This document shows positions 45,057 to 54,426 of a DNA stretch of 64,000 bases, one piece after another. The translations under genes and the position numbers were made by a program. The DNA lies in NCBI GenBank assembly GCA_015698045.1, contig BLAL01000285.1, positions 1 through 64,000 on the forward strand, read 5' to 3'. This DNA is from Rhizophagus clarus. Its lineage: Eukaryota > Glomeromycota > Glomeromycetes > Glomerales > Glomeraceae. How positions within the stretch are numbered: position 1 is the first letter of the stretch; each line of letters opens with the position of its first letter. The notes under the pieces are model-generated. The model was not told the DNA's origin, searched no databases, and saw nothing but the letters and a program-made list of their open reading frames with translations.

Positions 45057-46853
45057 ATACTTTGTATATTCAGACAGAGAACTCTTTCTCACAAATTTTT
45101 TGTCAAAAAATACGTAGACAAAATACATATAGAGAAGATGGAAAACTTTGAAAAATTTTGGTCCACAACCGTCACAGAGTTAATACAATCCTTCGAGGGT
45201 AACATAACAACAGACATATGTACTGTATATAGAGTTCCCCCTCACGGAAAACCAAATAAGCCAGATAGACAATACAAAACGCTTGCTTATGTCGTCGGCG
45301 AGCAAAACTTGTTTGAACATTCTGACCGCCAGTTGAAAGCCGCTAACAACGGCAATGCAAAGCCCAACCACCATGTTATAGCAGCCAGTCTAGGAAAAAA
45401 GAACTTGCGTATAATACTAGACCTACTCTATATCAAGCTTAAAGATATGTTACAGCCGCCCTCCCAAGGAAAAAATTTCGAAGACTTGGAGCCGCAGCAA
45501 TCATGGGCACAACCGGAACAAAGCGCACCAATAATATCCACAGAATCTCAGGCAATGATCATAGATAGTAAGTTATCGGCGGATGCCGCGAGTTTTACTC
45601 CTAAATTGGCAGACGATCTGATAATTACGCGGGATGTATCCGTGATCACCCCCCCTATTGTAACACTTCCAGCCGAAAAATCCAAAAAAGGCAAAGAGAA
45701 GCAAGGGTCGATTCAGAAAGTCACGTGCGATAATAACATTGTTCATGAAAGTCAAAATCGTCAACGCAGAACTATCATGGTCTACGATGTACCCACCAAA
45801 TGGTCTCCAGATAAAATAAGGTCTGCCTTTTCCGACTGAGGCCGCGTTTTAAACATTTCCCTCAAGACCCAACATAAGTACTATACGATCCGTGTAGACA
45901 TTGTTTTAAACCCCACAAAGGATACTGAGTTCATCTTGATGCCTTGGTGTACCCAACTAGGCGGTATATGGGTCCGGTGGTTCCCTGGCGAATGGAAGCT
46001 CGCACAAAGAAAGAGTCGAGAAATTTTTCAAGCCTCCTTCCGCTTCCCTGCCGATACTACAGAAGATGCAATATATAGCAAATTCACCCCTGATAACGAA
46101 TCCCTCCTTCAGTATACGAGAGCTGCTGCGTGGAAAGTTATCAAGGATAAACAAGGACTCAAAGGAATACTCTATTTTGAAACGCATGAAAGGTTGATGC
46201 GAGCTCTCACCTTACAGACGGACAAAATAAAGTTGACGAATTCCAGGACGCCCTTACCGATTAAGTCGAAGAAGACAAAAGACAACAAGAGTGGTTCCAC
46301 TCAGAAATCACGACAATCGAACCCCCCCAAAAAGGGCCAGGTTTGCCCTGACCATAAGAAGTCCAAAGCCAAAAAGAACAAGTCTCGTAAAAAGACCGCA
46401 GCTTCAGACGACTTATGCACGCTTCTCAAAACTCTTATTCAGAAGCTAGGCGATAAATCGCTAACCTAGTAATTCATTTTCTCTTCTTTTATTTCATAGG
46501 ATTTAGCGTAAGATCGGGCATTTCCACATTTTGCTACGGCCTAAGAAACGGTTATGGCTTGGTCTTTCCCCTTTTTCTGTTTTTTTTTTTCTTTTTTTTA
46601 TTTCCCCAGTGCGTTATTTTTCGTTTTCTTTTTTTTATTTTTGTTTTTTTTTTTTTTCTAAAAATAGTGATTTAGGTTATCTCTTTTATATTGATAACAA
46701 CTAAATCGGATCCCGACATAGCTTTAGTTAGTTGTATCATGTATTTTGACATACCCGCTTGTTTTGACAAGTAATTTTGTCTCCACATGTACGAGGTGAT
46801 CCTCCATTAAAAATAAAATAAAAATAAAAATAAAATAAATACTTTGTATATTC
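45057..46853 (+). mobile_element. ORF1-only non-LTR retroposon with perfect 15-bp target-site duplication
   Basis: ATACTTTGTATATTC occurs at 45,057-45,071 and again at 46,839-46,853, exactly flanking a 1,767-bp insert. The insert begins with a 66-base leader, contains one ORF1-type frame, then a T-rich 3' region, and ends in an (A)nT-type tail (AAAATAAAATAAAAATAAAA, 46,809-46,838) directly against the right duplication. These are hallmarks of target-primed reverse transcription. The insert is clearly less AT-rich than its surroundings. No reverse transcriptase or endonuclease frame exists between the ORF1 stop and the tail, so the copy must have been mobilised by another element. Confidence 0.85.
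45138..46469 (+). pseudogene. LINE ORF1-like RNA-binding protein with one premature stop
   Basis: The ATG at 45,138 starts MENFEKFWSTTV; 444 codons share one frame to the TAG at 46,467-46,469, interrupted only by a TGA at 45,837-45,839 (codon 234). The region either side of that stop (RRTIMVYDVPTKWSPDKI, then GRVLNISLKTQHKYYTIRV) looks like an RRM-type fold, with GGIWVRWFPGEW following. The C-terminus is Lys/Ser/Arg-rich (KSKAKKNKSRKKT), as expected for nucleic-acid binding. There is also a low-complexity Pro/Gln/Ser linker (about 115-205). In LINEs, ORF1 coats the RNA. The single mutation suggests a fairly recent insertion. Confidence 0.7.
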
Positions 46854-47077
46854 TATTTGAATTTAATCGAAATATTTTTTTTTTAAAAAAAAAATAAAAT
46901 TTGTAACTTGTTCTTTGTAAAACCATTTCTGGGATGGACCGAGACCGGATGATCAACAAATCGGCAATGCGGTTACGTTTGCATTAATGACACGAAACAT
47001 TTAAGGGTAAATATTATTTATATTATTTGTTACACGATTACGGTATAAATAAGGCGTAAAAGAAGATAGAAAATTAC

Positions 47078-47107
<30 letters not shown>
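46854..47107. other. Probable promoter region of the F-box gene
   Basis: A T run of about 19 bases then an A run of about 14 bases ends directly at the ATG (47,108). ACGGTATAAATAAGG at 47,040-47,054 contains a good TATA box about 55 bases upstream of the start. Nothing else is seen. Confidence 0.4.
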
Positions 47108-47108
<1 letters not shown>

Positions 47109-48475
47109 TGGTTAATGTCAATGAAAACGTTATTTTTTTGATATTAAAAGAATTGGAAAATGATAACCAAACGCTTTTTTCATGTCTTTTGGTTAATAAA
47201 ATTTGGTGTGGGACGACGGTACCAATTTTATGGAAGAACCCTCTTAAGAAAAGTTATTTAACCAAAGTAACATCTGACATTTTATTAAATGTAATACTTT
47301 CACATTCATCAGAGGAATCGAGAAATAATTTAAAGAATCAAGGAATTGATCTTTTTATAATAAAAAAGTATAAACTACCTTTATTTAATTATATTAGTTT
47401 TTGGAAGCATTTGAATGATCATTTTTTAGATTTCCTATTGAGAATAAATATTGAAAAGTCCAAAATTACTATTGTAAGAAATGAAATATTGAATTTAATT
47501 AATGCAAATACAGAAATCATTTCTATTTCATTTCAATTATTTACTAATTGTTCAATCGTTAGTAATATTTTAGAGAGATTAACTATAAAAAACACATTAA
47601 TTAAGAAATTAAGATTTGTAATTAACGAAAATGTACCGGGAATCACTAGATTAATCGAAGTTCAAAAAAACCTAAAAGAAGTCAATTTCTTCTGTGGTTA
47701 TATTTCTGATAATGCGACATATCGTAAAACACTTGAAGAGTCACTGACCCAATGCGCAGATACTCTTCAATATTTGAGAATAGAATGGAAACCTATCACA
47801 AATCATCTTTCCAACCTTGTAAATTTAGTAAGTTTAAAAATAAAAGACTCGTACAAAATGAACAGTACAAATTGGAGTTATTTAAGAAATTTATCTTTAC
47901 CTCACTTAAAATTTTTAAATGCTTGTGATATTCCGGTTTACATTATAACAAGTTTAATTAAAAATGCAAATGGAAACCTTAGTGAAATCAATATTTTAAA
48001 TGAAAATGGATATGTTGATGAAAAACTTATCCGAGCAATTTATCAAAATTGTCCGAATCTAAGTTATCTTAGATTACAATTAATATGTCATAATGATATT
48101 TTAGAATTTGAAAATATCTTAATTAATTGTCGATTTTTAACTGGATTAGAAATTATTGGGACATCCGATCGTTTTAATTGGGATGAATTTTTTATAGTAT
48201 TGGAAAGATCTTCACCGATTAATTTGTTTAAATTTGGATTTTATTATAATAATGTAACAAGTATTCATCAACCAATTATTTCATTTATTAGTAAGTGGAT
48301 GAATAGACAGCCTATGATATTACAAACGGTTTCGATAAGATACAAGCCGCAATTGCAAGAAATATTAGAAACTCAAATACAAAGTCATAAAGAAGGTGCA
48401 ATTAAAAAATATAGTCATTATTGTGGAGCGATGTATCTTTTGTGGAGTTGGAGTTTATTTCTAGACACCAACTAA
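47108..48475 (+). CDS. F-box protein with leucine-rich-repeat-like C-terminus
   Basis: A single exon of 455 residues with an ATG start. Residues 1-45 form an F-box: an initial Leu-rich helix (IFLILKELENDNQTLFSCLL), VNKIWCGTTVPILWKNP, with the Trp-x-x-x-hydrophobic-P-x-LW pattern. The rest contains diverged LRR-like strands (LKEVNFFCGYISDN, LVNLVSLKIKDSY, LPHLKFLNACDIP, NLSYLRLQLI, LTGLEIIG). F-box proteins recruit substrates to SCF ubiquitin ligases; the C-terminal repeats would select the target. Such single-exon F-box genes are strongly multiplied in Rhizophagus. The substrate cannot be read from sequence. Confidence 0.82.
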
Positions 48476-48639
48476 ACATTATTATACTTAATTAAATAAA
48501 ATAAAATCATTTAAAATTTATTATCTTTTCTTATTTAATTTCATTCCAAAATTATATAAATAAATGAAATTTGATGTAACTGCCATAATTATTTGATGCA
48601 CACGTGATAACGTTCGGAATTTGGGTATAACCCTAAAAT
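48476..48639. other. 3' flank of the F-box gene
   Basis: AT-rich; AATAAAATAAAATCATTT soon after the stop could carry the polyadenylation signal. Confidence 0.3.
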
Positions 48640-48878
48640 CAGTGTTGGCATTTGGCCGCGGCCAAGACTTTTTTGGCCGTTTTGGCCACAGCCAAACGGC
48701 CAAACGGTCAATGGCCAACCCCGGCCAAATGAAAAATGGCCAAATAACTTACTATATGAGTATTAGTACCTTGTTGGCATTTGGCCGCGGCCAAAACTTT
48801 TTTGGCCGTTTTGGCCATGGCCAAATGGCCAAACGGCCAACGGCCAACCCCGGCCAAACGGCCAACGTGCCAACACTG
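48640..48878. mobile_element. hAT-like MITE composed of GGCCAAA words
   Basis: The ends CAGTGTTGGCA (48,640-48,650) and TGCCAACACTG (48,868-48,878) are perfect 11-bp inverted repeats of hAT style, flanked by CCCTAAAA / CCCTAAAT as an imperfect 8-bp target duplication. The inside is two copies of a TTTGGCCGCGGCCAARACTT block and about twenty GGCCAAA / TTTGGCC words, giving strong local hairpins. An open frame across it merely translates the repeat. Confidence 0.65.
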
Positions 48879-49117
48879 CCCTAAATCATCATGAATATAT
48901 GAAATATTACTTTGTGTTATTTGCGCTGCAAAATATTTAAATAATATCGGTCACATAGTTTAAATGATTGGTCATTTGAGATCCAATTAATCATTTGAAT
49001 CATTCAATGATTTTGCTGAACACTGGAATGATGTAATATAATAATCAAGGTATAAATTTGCTTTTTTCTTATAGATAATTTTATTCCTAACTTTACTCTA
49101 GTTTATTATAATACATA
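48879..49117. other. Short spacer before the Psf1-like gene
   Basis: AT-rich. ATTGGTCATTTGA / TCAATGATTT-type short inverted words are present; no confident promoter element. Confidence 0.3.
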
Positions 49118-49684
49118 ATGCATGTAAATTCTGTGACTCGACCTTTAATTAACACTACAAAAAGAATACAAGCAAGCAAGAATATATCACCCTATGAGAG
49201 AGATAAAGTACAAGAAATATGTGAAGAAATAAATCTCTTAAAGCGAGAAACTATAGAGTTTAATAATAACAATCAGGATAAAATAAATGTTTATAATAAG
49301 ATTCAGAAAGAAGAGTTGAATGCAATTCAATTATATCATTTTGAAAGAATTCAAAAAAACAAACAAGTTGCTAATAGAGAAACAATTTTAACTAAAAAGG
49401 AATTAAGTAAATTATCAGATCAAGAGCAATCATTTTATAAAAGACATGATCAACTTGTTACCAATTTAAAAAGTAAATCATCAGAATCTCTTTATACATA
49501 TAATAAGTTACATACACCTAAAACACCTTTTGTAATTGTTCGAGTGATTGAAAATATTGAGGAAGTGATGACCAAGAATGGCATTATTGAATTTCTTAAA
49601 GGAAGTCAAACCATAGTTAGAGAAGATGATCCAGCAATAGCAAATTTAATAAGGTTAGGACATCTTAAAAAAGTTGATCAATGA
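49118..49684 (+). CDS. PSF1: GINS subunit Psf1-like protein, shortened
   Basis: A single exon of 188 residues with an ATG start. The N-terminal part (PYERDKVQEICEEINLLKRE) and the RIQKNKQV segment correspond to the helical A-domain of Psf1. The C-terminal B-domain-like part is the best match: TPFVIVRVIENIEEVMTKNG followed by IANLIRLGHLKKVDQ, which follows the Psf1 pattern of P-x-hydrophobic-V-R-V, then an LIRxGxL end. The segment normally bearing R-L-R-W between these parts is missing, so the protein is 10-20 residues short. Psf1 is part of the GINS complex that, with Cdc45 and MCM, forms the replicative helicase. This may be the normal gene of a fast-evolving lineage or a diverged paralogue. 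Confidence 0.55.
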   Translation: MHVNSVTRPLINTTKRIQASKNISPYERDKVQEICEEINLLKRETIEFNNNNQDKINVYNKIQKEELNAIQLYHFERIQKNKQVANRETILTKKELSKLSDQEQSFYKRHDQLVTNLKSKSSESLYTYNKLHTPKTPFVIVRVIENIEEVMTKNGIIEFLKGSQTIVREDDPAIANLIRLGHLKKVDQ

Positions 49685-50575
49685 AATATTGTGAATATGG
49701 AATTAAGCAATACTTTGTAAAGATTTGAATTTCTAGTTGGAGAGTTGCGGTAAATTGTAACATAAGTAATGACTTTAATGTTTTGAAACTTTAAAAAATT
49801 TCCTATCATTAAAAATTTCAATGGATATTATGTATTAAAAAGTTGTAATATCTGCAATAAATTTACAATTGGCATTGCAAAAATTAAAAAAAATTAAAAT
49901 TTCTTATCTCTTAAGTGGAAATACTGCGCATAACCAAATTATCTGAATAATCTTCCAATACTGTACTCCGGTAAACGTTTTTTTAGACATGTACAAATCC
50001 ATGGCTCAGTGTTATTTGTAATTTGATCGTTCTTTATAAGGTTCAGTTATTTGAAAATTTCCTATGTTTTCGTTGTGATCAAGGTTCGCCAATCAAAATA
50101 TTTATTTAATTCATTATGTCAGAAATAAGTTGATTTTAACAATTAATTCCAGAACATTCTTTTAAAATTGAACGTTTCAAAAAGACTTTAAGCTACTTTT
50201 TGATATTGAATAAATAAAATAAGACGATATCCTTATAGAATCACAAGCTAAACTTTATAAACTTATATCAAACTAAAAGATGTAATAATAATTTGTATTA
50301 TATTAGTAACATTGATTAATTGTCATGTTTTTAATTTTAGTATTAAATGATTTTGAATTTTTTTCAAAAAAAAAAAAAAAAAAAACAGAGTTCAAAGATA
50401 TTTTCACTTTAAAGTTGAAAATTAATTATGACAAAATATTTTGTCGATTTATGTCCTTCTTTATAAAAAACCAATTTATAAATTAAAAAAAATAATAATT
50501 TAAATTAATTCATATAAAAACCGAAAATGTGAAACACATTTTGAAATTCTTTGTTACTTAACATTACTATAATAA
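49685..50575. other. AT-rich intergenic region
   Basis: No gene or repeat recognised beyond a 20-base A run at about 50,366. Confidence 0.4.
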
Positions 50576-50900
50576 CGATGAAGTACTACGGCCCTGCCAC
50601 AAAGGGACTTCCTAAGAAGTGCACTATGCTCCTCCCTATTTTACGCATAGCACCATGCCGTTCCACACCGACCGGTCCTATCGCAGGACTGCAGAAATCT
50701 GGTACCCACGAGCTCACTAAAAGCAAGCGTCTATGCTCCAACCCTCGCATAGTACTATACCGCTCCAATAATTTAAAATTCCCAACCAGCCCTACTGTGA
50801 GACTGCAGCAAATCTGGTACTCACAGGCTTACAAAGTAAGCATGCTATGCTCCCGCCCATGCATAGCATCATGCTGCTCCAATAAGTGTACCCAGCAAAA
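50576..50900. repeat. Tandem repeat, about 2.5 copies of a roughly 110-bp GC-richer unit
   Basis: A unit with CTATGCTCC, CGCATAGCA, CATGCCGCTCC, CCTACTGTGAGACTGCAG and AAATCTGGTACYCAC recurs at about 50,627, 50,732 and 50,848. The paired words CTATGC / GCATAG form small hairpins within each unit. A 116-codon open frame from 50,578 simply reads the repeat with an out-of-character Cys/Arg/Pro composition, so I do not treat it as a gene. Confidence 0.6.
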
Positions 50901-51739
50901 GACATGCATACCTATAATATTTATTTAGCGATAAGAATATAATAAAATGAATATGAAAGGCCTTACTATTCTGTCATATCTTTCGTAAGATCTAATAAAT
51001 TAGCAACTGTCCAGAGCTGTTATGAGAGAAGAGCAGGAGGGAAAAGACATGATAAAATGAAGGGAAGAGGAAGAAGAGACGCCAAACCACGAACAAGTAA
51101 ATCACTTTTTGCCTTGCACTCGCAAAGTGTTTGTGTGCCAAAGACTGACTAAACAACTCTTATCTTACAAGAAAACAACTTATAAAATGTCCGTGAACAA
51201 CTTGCGAGTATTTTGAAAGCCGCTGAAGGAGCAGAGAACACTTTGTATAAATAACTAAATAACGCGTGATTTATATTTGAGTCAAAATTTTAACCTGCAA
51301 ATATGACTCATAACTAAACATATTGATCATATTATGTTTGAATTACACGAAACACGAAATTGTCACATGTTTAAAGTGTGCGCAGTAATGTTATTGTATC
51401 ACACTCTAAATAGTGACCATATTTGTATAAAAAAATGCGTGTCATGTTATTCATGTTACATCTCATAATTGTTAACACGAAAATACTTTTATATAAAAAA
51501 AAGAAAAAGTGTTAATCTAATTGGTTATTATTGACCTTTCTCATTTTATTTTGTAATAAAACAAAAAATAGTATCCTCATTTAATCATATATTTCTAAAT
51601 ACATATATTAATATTAGATGACTGACATTTGCTAATATTAAAAAATACAATATAAAATCACTATCTCCCTATACTTTCCCCAATCCCCAATTATAAAATA
51701 TTTGTTGCTTCCTATCTATTGCTTCCAATAATTTCAATA
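50901..51739. other. Intergenic region
   Basis: Contains a purine-rich tract at 51,028-51,085 (GAGAGAAGAGCAGGAGGGAA and following). No gene recognised. The Mrr-like gene begins just to the right. Confidence 0.35.
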
Positions 51740-53094
51740 ATGTCAGATGTTTCTGCTTATTTTTTAATTACTCCGCCTCGAGATTATAAATTCATTGATT
51801 ATTACAATTATCGCAAACAACAACTTGATTTCACATTTTCATTTGATAAAGAATCATGCATACTTTCCATGGAACTAAAGAAATTAATAAAAGAAAATTA
51901 CTCACAAGAAATTGCATTAGGTGCGAGCCGATTATATAATCGTCTTAAGGTAGGTTTAATTAATTGTAGTTGTCCGATATCTTCAGATTTTCTGTACAAT
52001 GAATGATTCACATCTTTTACTGTAAGGATCATCGCACGACACATCCTGACGTCAAATTATTTTGGGATGAAATAGAATTATCAGTCAACAGTATGAACCT
52101 ATTGGTTTGTAGCATTCTTCTTTTTGAGCTTTCACTTCAATTTCAATTTAAGACCATAATGACTTTATAACATATTTTAGGTACAAAATGCTCAGGTAAA
52201 TGCAGGAAATATTCTTAACCTTAATGAAGCAGTAATAAATAATATTTTGGTAAGTACTTTTAAATAAAGCATTTCTCTGATATGTAAATATGATTACTGT
52301 AACATTCACTCTTTAAAAAATTTTAGAATAATAACCAATGGCGTGCTATAGGTCAAGGAATCTCAACTAATCATACTCCTATTGTCCATTCTCATCCTGA
52401 TAAGGTTACTTCTGTATCAGTAGACTCCAAATTACCTGCTGATGAGAAACCAAATTTGGATTATTCAGGTTATTCTTTCTCATCAGATGATGAAACTCGT
52501 GATGCCGAACTCATAAAATTTGTTCATGATGGATTGAAAACTTTGGGAATGAGATCTATCATAACAAGGGATTCATACATAAACCCTGTAACAAATAAAG
52601 CAGAATATCTTGATAATGGGGGAGTTGATATAATTGCCTGGTACAAAGAAATGGAAGTATTAATTCAATGTAAAGGTTCCAATAATCCTGTTACAACTGA
52701 GACAGTTCAAGAACTGGAACATCTCTTATTAAAACATGTTAATAAAGTAGGTTGTATAGTATCAGAATTAAATTTCAATCAAGATGTAATCAATATGGTA
52801 AAAGCATCAAAACGGAAAATTATTCTGACCACAAAATCAAAAGCTTACTTTGATATAGAAATTCATTATAATACTATAATTAATGCAATTAAGTCATCTA
52901 AACAAGCAACTAAACAGGCTCCTATTCTTCATAATGATATTTTTATAGAAGATATGAGAATTGAAGTGGTAAAGGGGAATAATGATGATGAAGTTAATGT
53001 GTTGAATTATGGACAGATTGGAGTGAAAGGAAAAGGGAACACAAAACTCAATATTAGTTGCAAAAAATTGCATCAAAAAAACGAAAAATCCTAG
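51740..53094 (+). CDS. Mrr-like restriction-endonuclease-fold protein
   Basis: The exons are 51740-51949, 52027-52104, 52181-52249 and 52327-53094, all phase 0 with GT-AG introns of about 75 nt, giving 374 residues. The nuclease core is in exon 4: a helix (AELIKFVHDGLKTLG), then GVDIIAWYKEMEVLIQCKG, with Asp220, Gln233 and Lys235 matching the D...(E/Q)xK core of the Mrr branch of PD-(D/E)XK enzymes. A conserved-looking TTETVQELEHLL and VGCIVSE follow. The N-terminal 120 residues are unfamiliar. Mrr nucleases cleave modified DNA in bacteria; the eukaryotic copies are expanded in Rhizophagus and their substrate is unproven. The core residues are all present, so activity is plausible. Confidence 0.75.
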
Positions 53095-54426
53095 ATCAAT
53101 TTCCTGCAATAGTTCAATTTAATGTTCTTTGAAAAAAAAAAAATGAAAGAATGATACTTTAATATATTATTGAAATACTACTACCACTACTTATTCATCC
53201 ATTTTCTTTATTTTCCTTTATTATTGAAGCTTTAAATAAAAAATCATATTCTACTACTATAACATATGAGAAGGAGGTGAATGACATAAAAAAAACAAAT
53301 TAATTACATCAATTTGCTATAAATCCATTTATTATTGATAAATCATTATGTATTTCTTTCTTGAATGGCGAACATCTGCTTTTGTGACGCAGCAGCAGCA
53401 TGAATTGGAAATAGTCAAGTTGATTCATCTTGTTGTCATTCTTCCGATAGGTTTGGCAATTCTGTGCGTGAGAAGGAATCAATGATTTTTAAATAAAAGT
53501 TTCATTCAATCTCAATAAAATCAAAGAACCGATGATGATCATATGACAAATGAATTACTAATGAATTTCGGTCAAAAAGATCATCGTTGCGTAACCTTCT
53601 ATATAAATCCTTATTATTTTGACATATTCAGTATTGTCATTTCACTTTCATTTATTTACTTTTATATCACGAACTTGATATTTATTTAAGTACTTAATTT
53701 GTTTCTAAAAATAAACCAGCAATCATGCATTTACTAATTGAATATGCAATCCTCTGACCCGAGCGAATGATTCCTACCATCCAGGTACACTGCGGATTTT
53801 ACTGTACTCATTTTTTTTTTACATCTTAAAAATAAATTAAATTACTATTATTGTGATTTAGATGTACTGTAATTTAATTTCGGTACAATGTAATAATTAT
53901 CATTGAATTGATTAAAAGAGTTTTTAAAGGACCCAAAAAATATTTTTTTTTTTTTTTTTTCAGGGCAGGAACTATGGTCAATGACCAAAAAGGAATAGGA
54001 AATATCTAAAAAAGGAAAAGAAGATTTTCAAGTTGTACGCAAACTCGGATCTGACCTTTTTTATATATATTTCGGGGGGAGGTCCAGTTTTTTAAACAAT
54101 ACAATAATTTAATTCTCAGCGAATCAAATATTTTCATAATGTAAATCTCGTCGGAGCATTTTTTTTTTTCCGTAAAAGTCAAAATTCATACTCCGTGGCC
54201 ATACTACGCACATACATTCATTTATCTGGAGGCGCATAACCTGTAATTACCCCAAATACCCCCAAGCGTTTCATGCAAAATAGTTTTTTGGGGTTTAACC
54301 AAAAATAGTAAGAGAATCATGGTATACTATTCATAGTAACACAGACGAATATTTGAATGACAAATTAAAGTTTTTGTTTGTAAACAACAATTATTTGTTT
54401 CTCTCAAACTAAATTATAATATCCAT
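53095..54426. other. AT-rich intergenic region
   Basis: No gene recognised. T runs occur at about 53,810 and 53,942; CGGGGGGAGGTCC at 54,073 is an isolated G-rich patch. Confidence 0.4.

Noticed and set aside
45006..45137. Longer N-terminus for the retroposon ORF1
   Set aside because: That extension begins outside the element, left of and across the 15-bp target duplication, and lacks an ATG; the ATG at 45,138 lies inside the insert.
48621..48884. 87-codon open frame rich in FGRFGH
   Set aside because: It is the translation of GGCCAAA repeat words within a MITE.
50578..50928. 116-codon Cys/Arg/Pro-rich open frame
   Set aside because: It reads a tandem DNA repeat; the two strands are equally open over it.
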